The notes: generated by a model from the sequence alone, not told the origin. A DNA stretch of 49,016 nt from Cupriavidus phytohabitans (GCF_000426345.1 NZ_KE384523.1:22958-71973); one strand, 5' to 3'; shown: positions 1 to 7,826, numbered from the stretch's first letter. Numbers and translations: made by a program.

Positions 1-359
1 TTGCCGACGCGTGCGCCATCGGTGTACGGGTCGACGCTGCGTGCCGGCGAGCCCGAGACGCCGCTGCGGTCCAGGCCGGCAACGATGCGGGCACCGTCGG
101 TGTAGGGATCGGCCTTGCCGACACGTGTGCCGTCGGTGTACGGGTCGAACTTGCCGGCACGCGCGCCTTCGGTGAACGGGTCGAACGTGCCGGTGCGGGC
201 GCCGTCGGTGAAGGCATCGGCTTTGCCGACGCGGAACTGGTAGCCGTACTTGTCACCGGCGAAGCTGCTGTCGTGCACGCCAGCGGCGTGGGCGGCGCCA
301 CCAGCGAAGGCGGCGGCAAGGGTGGCGGCGGTGATCAGGGTCTTGGCGAACTTGGTCAT
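1..359 (-). CDS. Secreted DPYTDGAR-repeat protein, copy 1 (3' end outside window)
   Basis: Reading from the ATG at 359 the frame stays open to the window edge, so the C-terminus is missing. The first 25 residues form a Sec signal peptide ending in AHA, so the mature protein should be periplasmic or secreted. The rest is built from short units of the type (F/A/V)DP(Y/F)T(D/E)GAR joined by VGK, TGT or AGK; five units are visible. A ribosome site (AGGAG) lies 9 to 13 bases upstream of the ATG. It is a close paralogue of the protein at 1606-2115, but lacks 40 residues present there (one spacer plus two repeat units). Function is unknown: no enzyme motif, no cysteine, and I do not recognise the family. 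Confidence 0.85.
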   Translation of the reverse strand, partial: MTKFAKTLITAATLAAAFAGGAAHAAGVHDSSFAGDKYGYQFRVGKADAFTDGARTGTFDPFTEGARAGKFDPYTDGTRVGKADPYTDGARIVAGLDRSGVSGSPARSVDPYTDGARVG

Positions 360-434
360 GATGGGCTCCTGGGGGCGAAGTTTCGGATCGTGTCAATCGG
401 TGTCAGTGGCTCTGCAGTCTTTCTTCGGGGTGAT

Positions 435-450
435 TATCTACTAGTAGATA
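435..450. promoter_or_regulatory. Perfect 16-bp palindrome TATCTACTAGTAGATA, probable TetR operator
   Basis: A perfect palindrome 76 bases upstream of the copy 1 start codon. The identical 16-mer occurs at 2190-2205 before the paralogous gene, and a related site (1353-1368) precedes tetR. Perfect symmetry, repetition and position make it a likely binding site for the TetR protein at 776-1342; that assignment is inference. Confidence 0.7.
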
Positions 451-554
451 GATAACCGGTCCTGAAAAATGACCGCCTCCGGTCATGCATGGGATCGTCG
501 CCGGGCCCTGCTTCTTGCTTGCTGCTGGCGCTGCGTCGCTTCCATGAGTCAAAT

Positions 555-578
555 ACTATCTACTGCTAGATAGATAGT
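555..578. promoter_or_regulatory. Second inverted repeat of copy 1 promoter
   Basis: The half sites ACTATCTA and TAGATAGT are separated by 8 bases. The half site shares TATCTA with the 16-bp palindrome at 435-450. The counterpart upstream of the other copy (2312-2335) has a longer perfect 9-bp arm. Probably an auxiliary operator of the same TetR regulator. Confidence 0.5.
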
Positions 579-593
579 CAAGGAAGAATATTT

Positions 594-608
594 CTATCGG
601 GCCGATAG
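594..608. promoter_or_regulatory. Third palindrome of copy 1 promoter (CTATCGG-G-CCGATAG)
   Basis: A perfect 7-bp inverted repeat around one central base. The counterpart is at 2351-2365 (CTATCG, 3 bases, CGATAG). The outer CTATC/GATAG matches the other two operators, the core differs. It may be a further weaker site or a second regulator's site. Confidence 0.4.
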
Positions 609-775
609 GCATCAGGCTCTTGATCGTAAGTTACTGATTTACAAGAATTTACGGTCATAACCGCGAACACTGCGGGACGGCGCGTCCCCGCCAATTGAAA
701 AAGCCGCCGCGCAGCTTTCGCCACACGACGGCTCCGGACGCGCCACTGACAGCGCGAAAAATCGGTATGGAAACT

Positions 776-1342
776 TTAGCCAGTCACCGCTGCCATCAGC
801 GTATCGGCCGCTGCCTCGACCCGGTCGGACGTGCCGAATAGGCGCGCTGCGATCAGGCCGCTTTGCAGCGAACCGAACACCACCTGCGCCAGCCGCGGCG
901 GCGGCACCGGGAATGGCGTGGTGCGCAGCGGCTGCGCCCGCTCCAGCAGTCCCGTCAGCCACTTCTCGTGCATCAGGTAAAAGCCCTGCAGCAGCTTGTG
1001 CACGGATTCGGGCAGGCACAGGGTTTCTGTCGACAGCATGCCGCACAGGCAGATCTGGTCGGAGCCGCAGCTGTTGCGGAACGGCGCCAGGTAGATAGCC
1101 GCCTGTTCGGTCACAGGCAGCGTCGTGTCGATGGCGCGCAGGTGCTCACTCAGGCGTGCACTGTATTCCTTGACCGCTTCGAGGACGAGATCGTCCTTGG
1201 TCGGAAAGTAATAGTGGATGCTGGATGTTTTCACCCCCACCAGCTCGGCCAGGTCCCGATAGCTGAAGCCGTTGAAGCCGCGGCGGCGGATCAGGACGAG
1301 GGTGTGCTCGAGCAGTTGCTCGCGTACGGATTGCGTTTTCAT
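776..1342 (-). CDS. TetR/AcrR family transcriptional regulator
   Basis: A 188-residue protein of typical TetR length. The N-terminal helix-turn-helix spans about residues 27-46 (FSYRDLAELVGVKTSSIHYY), with the usual YYF(P)TK motif after the recognition helix. The C-terminal ligand domain is divergent, so the inducer cannot be predicted. It sits between the two DPYTDGAR-repeat genes on the same strand. Its own start is preceded by the site at 1353-1368, resembling the palindromes before both repeat genes, so it probably represses itself and both paralogues. This regulatory link is inferred from shared sites. Confidence 0.9.
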   Translation of the reverse strand: MKTQSVREQLLEHTLVLIRRRGFNGFSYRDLAELVGVKTSSIHYYFPTKDDLVLEAVKEYSARLSEHLRAIDTTLPVTEQAAIYLAPFRNSCGSDQICLCGMLSTETLCLPESVHKLLQGFYLMHEKWLTGLLERAQPLRTTPFPVPPPRLAQVVFGSLQSGLIAARLFGTSDRVEAAADTLMAAVTG

Positions 1343-1352
1343 GAAAGCAGTT

Positions 1353-1368
1353 TATCTACGCGAAGATA
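1353..1368. promoter_or_regulatory. Probable autoregulatory operator of tetR (TATCTACGCGAAGATA)
   Basis: Imperfect palindrome 11 bases upstream of the tetR ATG. It matches the perfect 16-mer at 435-450 and 2190-2205 in 13 of 16 positions, with the outer TATCT/AGATA arms intact. Its place over the translation start region suggests autorepression. Confidence 0.55.
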
Positions 1369-1426
1369 GACGCTCAAGTTGAAATGCCCCGACGCGCGGG
1401 TAATCCCCTAGCGCCGAGGCATGGCT

Positions 1427-1528
1427 TTAGCCTGGCAGGACCTGCGCGGCGAAGGTGATCATCGAGCCACTCGTCACGCAGAGCACCAGCCATCCGCCAA
1501 GCAGCAGGATGCTGTCACGCAAACTCAT
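1427..1528 (-). CDS. Putative 33-residue single-pass membrane peptide
   Basis: A short frame between the second repeat gene and tetR on their strand: basic N-terminus (MSLRDS), then one hydrophobic helix (LLLGGWLVLCVTSGSMITF) and a short tail. I chose the internal ATG at 1528 because GGAG sits 6 bases before it; the frame also opens at 1540. It lies 77 bases beyond the repeat gene's stop, so it could be its operon partner. No family is recognised and chance cannot be excluded for so short a frame. Confidence 0.4.
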   Translation of the reverse strand: MSLRDSILLLGGWLVLCVTSGSMITFAAQVLPG

Positions 1529-1605
1529 GATGGACTCCATCGGGCAGCGGCCTGGTGGCCGCCGCCGTAAAGGTGGTAAAGCCGCCGGCCGGTGGCCGGC
1601 AGCGA

Positions 1606-2115
1606 TCAGGCGAGCGCGCCGTCGGTGTAGGGGTCGGCCTTGCCGACGCGCGCACCGTCCGTGTACGGGTCGAAGCTGCGCGCCGGCGCTGCCGAGACGC
1701 CGCTGCGGTCCAGGCCGGCCACGATGCGGGCACCGTCGGTGTACGGGTCAGCCTTGCCGACACGCGCGCCTTCCGTGAACGGGTCGAACTGGCCGCTACG
1801 GTAGTTGTAGCCGTAGGCGTCAGCCGGGACGTTCGCGGCAATGGTGCGAGCACCGTCGGTGTAGGGGTCGGCCTTGCCGACGCGGCCGTCGGTGTACGGA
1901 TCGAACTTGCCAGCACGCGCGCCTTCGGTGAACGGATCGAACTTGCCGGTGCGGGCACCGTCGGTAAAGGCATCGGCCTTGCCGACGCGGAACTGGTAGC
2001 CATACTTGTCACCGGCAAAGTCGCTGTCCTGCACGCCAGCGGCGTGGGCGGCGCCACCGGCGAAGGCGGCTGCAAGGGTGGCGGCGGTGATCAGGGTCTT
2101 GGCAAACTTGGTCAT
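1606..2115 (-). CDS. Secreted DPYTDGAR-repeat protein, copy 2 (complete)
   Basis: A 169-residue protein with a Sec signal peptide (cleavage expected after AHA, residue 25). Eight units of the form (F/A)DP(Y/F)T(D/E)GAR lie at about residues 47, 59, 71, 82, 110, 122, 148 and 160, mostly joined by VGK, TGK or AGK. The array is broken by a Tyr-rich spacer (residues 91-109) and by a spacer around 131-147. One unit has lost its alanine. There are no cysteines, and the aspartate-rich units might bind a metal or a polymer, which is speculation. The ribosome site AGGAG precedes the ATG. Probably controlled by the neighbouring TetR through three upstream palindromes. Family and role not recognised. 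Confidence 0.85.
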   Translation of the reverse strand: MTKFAKTLITAATLAAAFAGGAAHAAGVQDSDFAGDKYGYQFRVGKADAFTDGARTGKFDPFTEGARAGKFDPYTDGRVGKADPYTDGARTIAANVPADAYGYNYRSGQFDPFTEGARVGKADPYTDGARIVAGLDRSGVSAAPARSFDPYTDGARVGKADPYTDGALA

Positions 2116-2189
2116 GATGGGCTCCTGGGGGCGATGTTTCGGATCGCGTCAATCGGTGTCAGTGGCTCGCGGTTTCTTCTCAGGCCGAT

Positions 2190-2205
2190 TATCTACTAGT
2201 AGATA
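2190..2205. promoter_or_regulatory. Perfect 16-bp palindrome, copy 2 operator
   Basis: Identical to the palindrome at 435-450 and placed 75 bases before the copy 2 start codon. The flanking bases (TTTTTCAGGAC on the minus strand) are also conserved between the copies, pointing to a shared promoter. Confidence 0.7.
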
Positions 2206-2311
2206 GATATCCAGTCCTGAAAAAATGACCGCTCCGGTCATGCGATGGGATCGCCACTTATCCGCCCCTTCTTGCTTGTTGCTGGCGGTGCAGCGGTTCC
2301 ATGAGGCAAAT

Positions 2312-2335
2312 ACTATCTACTGCTAGGTAGATAGT
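2312..2335. promoter_or_regulatory. Long inverted repeat, copy 2 promoter
   Basis: Perfect 9-bp arms ACTATCTAC and GTAGATAGT around a 6-base centre. Counterpart of 555-578. It contains the same TATCTAC half site as the 16-bp operator. Confidence 0.55.
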
Positions 2336-2350
2336 CAAGGCAAAAGTTTT

Positions 2351-2365
2351 CTATCGGCGCGATAG
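2351..2365. promoter_or_regulatory. Third palindrome, copy 2 promoter
   Basis: CTATCG and CGATAG arms around 3 bases; counterpart of 594-608, with a changed centre but preserved arms, which suggests selection on the arms. Confidence 0.4.
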
Positions 2366-2478
2366 CGGCAGGCCCGCGCATGAAAAATCCTGCGGCGGGA
2401 TGGACGTTTCTTCACATGTTCACAGTGGCCTGCTAGCCTGAATACACAGGCTCGTCACCACGGCGTGCCCTCTTATCA

Positions 2479-3501
2479 ATGTTCGAGACGCCGCATCCCG
2501 ACCCCCTCGCATCTTCGCCCTCGCCGGCGTCGCCCGGTTCGCTGCGCTGGATTGCCGTGGCGGCGGGGGTCGCACTGGCAGCCGGCGTTGCGCGCCACCT
2601 ACTGTTTCGTGCGGTGGAGCGCAATGCATTTGTCACGCCGACGGATGAAACAAGCACCGAAATTCCCGTGCCCTGGTCATCCATGCCTGTGCGGCATACC
2701 ACGTTCGCCAGCGGCGATCGCGAGCTGCATGCCCGCTTCGTTCCCGCCGCGCGCCACGATGCGCCCGCGTTGATGGTCTGCCATGGCGACAATGAAACCC
2801 TGGCCGACTGGCTGCCGGTACAGGCCATGCTGGCCGAGTCCGGCATTGCTTCCTTCGTGTTCGACTACAGCGGCTATGGCCGCAGCAGCGGACGCCCGTC
2901 CGTGCGCCATCTGCGCCAGGACGCCATGATCGCGTACCGGCAGTTTCTTGCGGCCGCGCCCGCGGCGTCGCGCCGCGTGGTGCTGGGCCACTCGCTGGGC
3001 TCGGGCATACTGCTTGACGTAGCGCGGCACTTCGCACCGCAGCCCGACGGCTACGTCATCGCCGCCGGCTTCAGCTCGGCGCGGCGCGCCGCGGTGCAGA
3101 CCGGCCGCGTGCCGGCATGGGCGGCGTGGCTGCTGCCCGATCCCTGGGACAACGCCGCGCGTGCCAGCCGCCTCGAACGCCCACTGCTGGTGGTACACAG
3201 CCGCGCCGATGCCGTGTTCGCGCACGTCCATGCGGAGCGCGTGGCAGCTGCCGCGCGGCACTTGCACCAGTTGGTGATGCACGACGCCATGCCGCATGGC
3301 GCGGCCATCGAGCCAGACCATATCGCCGCATTCTGGCTGCCGATCGTGCGTTACGTGCAGGAATTGGACACCACTCCGCAGCATGAAATCGGCGCGCGCG
3401 TGGAGGTCGTGGAAGCAGGCGGGGAATACAGCCAGAGCCGGAATTCACGCGAAAATCCGCACAAAAACAGCGATTCAATGCGCGTGCCAGGCAAGCAGTA
3501 A
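2479..3501 (+). CDS. Alpha/beta hydrolase, membrane-anchored
   Basis: A 340-residue protein with one hydrophobic segment near the N-terminus (about 22-40), then an alpha/beta hydrolase fold. The nucleophile elbow is GHSLGSG with Ser172; the likely acid is Asp244 (VVHSRADAVF) and the likely base His273 (DAMPHG). The oxyanion region VCHGDNET (about 100-107) fits the fold. This resembles the BEM46/Abhd13-like group of peptidase S9-type hydrolases. The last 40 residues are low-complexity and not part of the fold. The substrate cannot be read from the sequence. It stands alone between the repeat locus and a small coiled-coil gene. Confidence 0.8.
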   Translation: MFETPHPDPLASSPSPASPGSLRWIAVAAGVALAAGVARHLLFRAVERNAFVTPTDETSTEIPVPWSSMPVRHTTFASGDRELHARFVPAARHDAPALMVCHGDNETLADWLPVQAMLAESGIASFVFDYSGYGRSSGRPSVRHLRQDAMIAYRQFLAAAPAASRRVVLGHSLGSGILLDVARHFAPQPDGYVIAAGFSSARRAAVQTGRVPAWAAWLLPDPWDNAARASRLERPLLVVHSRADAVFAHVHAERVAAAARHLHQLVMHDAMPHGAAIEPDHIAAFWLPIVRYVQELDTTPQHEIGARVEVVEAGGEYSQSRNSRENPHKNSDSMRVPGKQ

Positions 3502-3677
3502 AGAGGCGATCCGAAGTCGCCGGACAATCTACCGCAGACTCCCGCGAGCGGCAATCATCCTTGTGGGCGAGGCGCCACGGCAAGATAGCCAAGAGGTCTT
3601 TTATTGATTTCTTGTCTATATTTGTCCTCGTGGCACAAGCATCGCAATTTCGCTTTGACAGCACTGGAGGTACTGCC

Positions 3678-3977
3678 ATGCGTTGGCTTGCAAACCTGTT
3701 CAGTCCGCCGACCCCGGAAAAAATCGCCGAAAGGGAACTGCAAAACATGAGGCTGACGCTGTTCCAGGCCGAGCGGAAATTGCTGGAGGCGCAGATGCAG
3801 GTGGCCTACTACCGCGACATGGTCGCGTTCCTGGAAGATGTCTCGGCCAAGGGCGTGGAGGACGTGGTGGACAAGCGCCGCGCCACCGTGCCTGCAATGC
3901 CCGAGCTGCCTGCCGCCGCGCTGAACGCGCGCGCGCCGGGCCTGACCACCGTGCCGATCGTTCCGTCCGCCGCCTGA
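3678..3977 (+). CDS. Small coiled-coil protein, conserved hypothetical
   Basis: A 99-residue protein. The frame opens earlier, at 3561, but the ATG at 3678 has a good ribosome site (GGAGG 7 bases upstream), and the extra N-terminal part looks non-coding. Residues 13-50 form a charged amphipathic helix rich in Glu, Gln, Leu and Arg that should make a coiled coil; the C-terminal third is Pro/Ala-rich and probably disordered. No signal peptide or catalytic motif. Family not recognised. Confidence 0.65.
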   Translation: MRWLANLFSPPTPEKIAERELQNMRLTLFQAERKLLEAQMQVAYYRDMVAFLEDVSAKGVEDVVDKRRATVPAMPELPAAALNARAPGLTTVPIVPSAA

Positions 3978-4104
3978 ACCGGCAGTCGCGCCGCCCTGCC
4001 CGCGTAGCGGGCGTGCGGCATCAGCGGGCCTGACCTGTGCGATACTCGCGCTGCCTGGCGCGCCCATCGGCGCGCGGGCACGCCGTCACACAGGAACCTG
4101 CCCC

Positions 4105-4788
4105 ATGAGCGAACTGCTGCCCGCCATTGAAATCGAAACCGCGCCCGATCCCCGCTGCGCCGTGATCTGGATGCATGGGCTGGGCGCCGATGGCGGCGAC
4201 TTTGCACCAGTGGTGCCGGAATTGCGGCTGCCCGCCTCGCCTGGCGTACGCTTTATCTTCCCGCACGCGCCGGCAATTGCCGTGACCTGCAACGGCGGCT
4301 ATGTCATGCCGGCCTGGTATGACATCTATTCCCTCGACGAGGCCGGCCGACGTGCCGATGAGGCCGGCATCCAGGCTTCGTGCGACGCCATCCGCGCGCT
4401 GGTCGCGCGCGAGAATGCGCGCGGCATCCCCTGCAGCCGCATCGTGCTGGCCGGCTTTTCGCAGGGCGGCGCGATCGCCTATACCGCGGGCCTGACGCAT
4501 CCGGAGCCGCTCGCCGGGATCGTGGCGCTGTCCACCTATATTCCCGCGGCAGCCGCGCTGGCTGCGAAGGCCAATGCCGCGAATGACGCCACGCCGGTAT
4601 TTGCCGCACACGGCACGCAGGACGATGTGGTGCCGTTGCAGCTGGGCGTTGCCGCACGCGACTTTATCCAGGCGCGCGAGCATCCGCTGACGTGGCAGAC
4701 CTACCCGATGGGGCATTCGGTCTGCCTGGAAGAGATCGTTGCCATCGGCGCATGGCTGGCGGAACGCTTCGGCCCTGCCGCTGCCTGA
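4105..4788 (+). CDS. Carboxylesterase / acyl-protein thioesterase family hydrolase
   Basis: A 227-residue cytoplasmic hydrolase of the PF02230 family (EstB, YpfH and eukaryotic acyl-protein thioesterases). Diagnostic features: WMHGLGADGGDF near the N-terminus (oxyanion hole), GFSQGGA with nucleophile Ser119, HGTQDDVVP with Asp173, and GHSVCLEE with His204. Length is normal for the family. It hydrolyses short-chain carboxylic esters in known members; the physiological substrate here is unknown. An AGGAA site precedes the ATG. Confidence 0.88.
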   Translation: MSELLPAIEIETAPDPRCAVIWMHGLGADGGDFAPVVPELRLPASPGVRFIFPHAPAIAVTCNGGYVMPAWYDIYSLDEAGRRADEAGIQASCDAIRALVARENARGIPCSRIVLAGFSQGGAIAYTAGLTHPEPLAGIVALSTYIPAAAALAAKANAANDATPVFAAHGTQDDVVPLQLGVAARDFIQAREHPLTWQTYPMGHSVCLEEIVAIGAWLAERFGPAAA

Positions 4789-4855
4789 CCCTATCCAACG
4801 CTGACATACCGACCACATCGCCGCCGGCGCCACGCCCGCGCGGCAAGCCGTACCC

Positions 4856-5224
4856 ATGAGCCTCGCCCCACTGCCCCGCATCGATTTCAACACCCGCAAG
4901 GCGCTGCTGTTCGCGCTGGCCGCCGAGCGCCTCTCGGCCTTTTACGAGCACCGCACGTGGATGACGGACGCACAAGGCGCGACGCTTGCGGGCGAGTGGC
5001 TGTCGCGCTCGCGGCTGCAGCTGCCGCTGTCCGAGCGGCGCCTGCTGTCCGAGCTCAGCGACCAGTTCGCACGCCAGCTGGCCGGGACGCTGTCTCGCGA
5101 AGCGGGCTTGTATGCCGCGCATGAAATGATGGAAGCGCTCGATCCCAACTACCAGTCTGCCTTTGCGCACGACATGCTCGATGAATGCGAACGGCTGCTG
5201 CGCGAGAACGGCGTGATGGAATAA
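4856..5224 (+). CDS. Conserved hypothetical protein, 122 residues
   Basis: A soluble, mostly helical protein with balanced charge and no membrane segment, located 67 bases after the esterase gene and on the same strand. It contains HEMMEALDPNYQ and a Glu-rich C-terminus. Codon use fits its neighbours. The family is not recognised, and no cofactor or catalytic motif is visible. Confidence 0.65.
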   Translation: MSLAPLPRIDFNTRKALLFALAAERLSAFYEHRTWMTDAQGATLAGEWLSRSRLQLPLSERRLLSELSDQFARQLAGTLSREAGLYAAHEMMEALDPNYQSAFAHDMLDECERLLRENGVME

Positions 5225-5415
5225 GCCGAATAAGCGAACAAGCCTTTCTTGCCAGCATTGCTGGAACTGGCGAAAACGCTAAACCGATTTGGAGGGGGAC
5301 ACGATTGCCAACGAGTCCAGACGTGGCATAACTGCTGCATTTGCAAAGATTCACAATCGCTTTGCGGCCGGGCGCTTACACTGCGCGCTCCGATAATGCC
5401 CCCATCCATTCCACC

Positions 5416-5622
5416 ATGGAACGCAAGCACTGCCTCGCCTGGATCGCGCTGAGCATGATCGCAGCGGCCTTGCTGACGCTGCTGTGCCTGATCCTCAATG
5501 ACCACGCGGAGACCCGCGCCGCCACCCGGATACGGCAGATGGAAGTCCGCGTAGGCACGCAGGTGTCGCCGCAGGCGGGTGCGCCCCGGCCCGCGACTTC
5601 AGAACGACGACCAGGTAGTTAA
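5416..5622 (+). CDS. Small single-pass membrane protein, hypothetical
   Basis: A 68-residue frame beginning MERKHCL, followed by one strong transmembrane helix (WIALSMIAAALLTLLCLILN) and a charged, Pro-rich C-terminal tail. The frame opens at 5341 with TTG, but the ATG at 5416 fits the topology better. No clear ribosome site is seen, so it is a weaker call than its neighbours. Confidence 0.4.
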   Translation: MERKHCLAWIALSMIAAALLTLLCLILNDHAETRAATRIRQMEVRVGTQVSPQAGAPRPATSERRPGS

Positions 5623-5713
5623 GAAGGACAACGCACGGGCGGAGCGCGGGCTTGAGTTTAGTCGCGCCCCCATGCCGCGACTGCAAAGAATTGATAACGC
5701 GATTGCGTCGCGG

Positions 5714-6835
5714 TCATCGGATCGGCCAGGACTGGCCCGCGGCTTGTGCCAGCGCCAGGTAGGACGTTGCCAGGTGGTATGGCGAAGTCGACGGCATCTC
5801 GGCACGCACCACGTCGCCTGACGGCGCGAGGCATTCATGCCATCCCTGCGCATGCAGGAAGCGGTTGCGGAACTGCCCGGCCCAGGCTTCCAGCGTGGCC
5901 AGCGACTCCGGTTGTCCATGCAGCGCCAGTGCGCGTGCATACTCGGTCTGCGCCCAGATGCGTTGGGTACCATCCAGCAGCCGGCCCTGCGCGTCCAGCG
6001 CCGCGCTGACGCCCAGCGTGCCAGGCGCAACGCCATGGCGTTGCGCAAAGTCGAAGGCCTGGCGCAGCGCGCCTTCCAGCGGCAGGTCACCGAACAGCTG
6101 CGGCCGGCTTGCGACCAGCGAGAACCATTCAAACTGATGGCCTGGTTCGATCCGGTTGTCCGCAGTGCCCTGCGGCAGCTCGGCAATGCAGCCGGTGGCG
6201 GGATCGACGAAGCGCTCGTACACGGCCATCGCGATTTCGCGCAGCCGCTCGGCATACCATTCGTCGCCGGTGGCATCGAGCGCCGCCAGATAGGCTTCGG
6301 TCAGATGCATCACGGGGTTCTGCAGCACGCCCATGCCTTTCGGGCGGAAATGCTCGCTGAGAGCGGCGTGGTAGAGCCCGCCGTCTTCGGCGAAGCGGTC
6401 TTCGACGATGTCGACGGTTTCGTCGAGCACTTCCAGCGCATCGGGATTGCCGCGCAGCGCGTGGTAGCTGGCGCAGGCGAAGATGACGAAGGCGTGCGTA
6501 TAGAGGTCGCGCGTGGTGTCCAGCGGCGATCCATCCGGACCGACGCTGTAGATCCAGGCGCCGCCGCCATCTCCGAAATACGCCTGCAGCGAGCCGAACA
6601 GCGTATCGGCATGCGCCTGCTGGCCCGCCACCGAAAACACATAAAGCTGCCGCGCGCAGGCCATGGCACGGTAGCGCGCCGCCGGCAGCGGCGCTGCCGT
6701 GGCGCCGTCGAGGGCCTCATAGGGCAGGAACAGGCCGGCATTCCAGCCGCTGGCGGTCCACAGCGGCAGCACCGTGGCATCGTAGTGCGCCGTCAGGGCG
6801 GCAACCTGTTGGGTGAGCGCGGGCGAAATGAGCAT
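5714..6835 (-). CDS. AGE family sugar epimerase/isomerase
   Basis: A 373-residue (alpha/alpha)6-barrel protein of the N-acylglucosamine 2-epimerase family, which includes RnBP, YihS and mannose isomerases. Recognisable segments are the aromatic N-terminal region WTASGWNAGLFLPYEAL, RQLYVFSVA, DLYTHAFVIFACASYHAL, NPVMHLTEAYLAAL, EPGHQFEWFSLV and IWAQTEYARAL; the conserved His residues in these blocks are family catalytic positions. I start at the ATG at 6835; the frame extends to 6994, but the added part has no family character. It probably interconverts a free aldose and ketose (for example mannose and fructose); which one is not readable. Confidence 0.85.
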   Translation of the reverse strand: MLISPALTQQVAALTAHYDATVLPLWTASGWNAGLFLPYEALDGATAAPLPAARYRAMACARQLYVFSVAGQQAHADTLFGSLQAYFGDGGGAWIYSVGPDGSPLDTTRDLYTHAFVIFACASYHALRGNPDALEVLDETVDIVEDRFAEDGGLYHAALSEHFRPKGMGVLQNPVMHLTEAYLAALDATGDEWYAERLREIAMAVYERFVDPATGCIAELPQGTADNRIEPGHQFEWFSLVASRPQLFGDLPLEGALRQAFDFAQRHGVAPGTLGVSAALDAQGRLLDGTQRIWAQTEYARALALHGQPESLATLEAWAGQFRNRFLHAQGWHECLAPSGDVVRAEMPSTSPYHLATSYLALAQAAGQSWPIR

Positions 6836-7013
6836 GGTCGGTGGCGAGAAGCGGGCGCCACGTGGCGCCAGGCGCAGAAGGTTACTGGATTCGGCGCAGC
6901 TGGGGAAGCCACGCCACGCGTATCTTGCCATGCCGCGGTTGCAATTCTCCGATGGCGCCATGCGCTCGCAATTGCTAGCATCAATGCGTCCCACCTGCCA
7001 ACGGGAGGCGCCA

Positions 7014-7262
7014 ATGTCGACCCTGCCCCTTACGCTTTCGGACCATCACCGCACGCTGGTACTGCACGTGCTGGAAGAGCCATCCGGCCAGTACACCTGG
7101 CGCATCGTCATGGAAGAACTTTGCGGCGCGGCCTACGCCGACTGCACCGTTGAAGCGCCCTCCACTTACAGTTCGCATGCCGAGGCCGAGGCAGCCTGCT
7201 GGGCCGCAGGCAACGGCATGCTGGATGGCCCGCGCGCCGCGAGCGAACTGCGCACCACCTGA
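7014..7262 (+). CDS. Conserved hypothetical protein, 82 residues
   Basis: A small acidic soluble protein starting at an ATG with a strong ribosome site (GGGAGG, 6 bases upstream). It contains two cysteines and a GQYTWRIVMEE segment suggesting a short beta-rich fold. It diverges from the AGE epimerase. Two more small unknown genes follow on the same strand. The family is not recognised. Confidence 0.6.
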   Translation: MSTLPLTLSDHHRTLVLHVLEEPSGQYTWRIVMEELCGAAYADCTVEAPSTYSSHAEAEAACWAAGNGMLDGPRAASELRTT

Positions 7263-7532
7263 TGCACGCCGCCCGCGCTGCCATGTGCAGGCGCGGGCGT
7301 CCGGGCGGCTCCAAACCTTGCGCGCTGCCGCGCATGTCCTAGTCTGGAATCGTGGCAGTGGCAACGCGGGCAGGCTGTTTGCCCGCGATTCTCCGTTCCG
7401 GCCACGCCCAGGTGCCAACCCGCTGCCTGGGTGCTTCCCTGCCACCTGCCTGTCATCTTCCTGGCCTTAACTGACCTGGTCGCCTCGCCGCGCTTGCCAG
7501 CGGTGTGATGGGCAGGCCCGCAGGAGCATGAA

Positions 7533-7811
7533 ATGGAAAAGCCGGTCGTCTCTCCGCAGCGCTTCGTCGAGTTGATGAACGAGCGCCTTAGCAAGCATCC
7601 CTTGTACCAGGAGGGCATGCGCGTCTACGCCATTCCACAGCATACCGACCATCCGCGCAGCCTTGTGTGCGTGGGGCCACGCGGCACCGAATGCGTGTGC
7701 GCCACCATCGAGAACATCGTGCGTGGCGAATGCGAGGTATTCCCCGACATTGCGGAGGACTGGCATCGTCCCCGCGACCACGGAAGTCCACACGAGGCGC
7801 GGGCACGCTGA
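7533..7811 (+). CDS. Conserved hypothetical protein, 92 residues
   Basis: A small soluble protein preceded by AGGAG 8 bases before the ATG. It has three cysteines in a short core (VCVG, CVCATIE, GECEVF) and a charged C-terminus. Clustered cysteines might bind a metal, but their spacing matches no motif I know. The preceding 270 bases (7263-7532) show no gene or clear signal. Confidence 0.55.
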   Translation: MEKPVVSPQRFVELMNERLSKHPLYQEGMRVYAIPQHTDHPRSLVCVGPRGTECVCATIENIVRGECEVFPDIAEDWHRPRDHGSPHEARAR

Positions 7812-7826
7812 ACGCCCGGCAAGCGC

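Larger units (their letters stand above)
1..615. repeat. Duplicated block, copy 1 (repeat gene plus promoter region)
   Basis: This segment and 1606-2371 are diverged direct copies: coding sequence, the leader before the ATG, and three palindromes at matching spacing (450 to 555 here, 2205 to 2312 there). The gene-free stretch 360-775 holds only this regulatory DNA and the 3' flank of tetR; I see no further gene in it. The true left border lies outside the window. Confidence 0.8.
1606..2371. repeat. Duplicated block, copy 2 (repeat gene plus promoter region)
   Basis: Second copy of the block described at 1-615. The coding part contains a 40-residue segment absent from copy 1. The gene-free stretch 2116-2478 contains the conserved leader and three palindromes; beyond 2371 similarity ends and the alpha/beta hydrolase promoter region begins. 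Confidence 0.8.

Noticed and set aside
1555..2199. A 214-residue plus-strand frame with VGVGVGLAD repeats
   Set aside because: Antisense image of the DPYTDGAR repeats, without a ribosome site or signal peptide.
1..2371. CRISPR-like array suggested by short regular repeats
   Set aside because: The repeats are codon-phased, variable and encode the DPYTDGAR units; no constant spacer-repeat pattern or cas genes.
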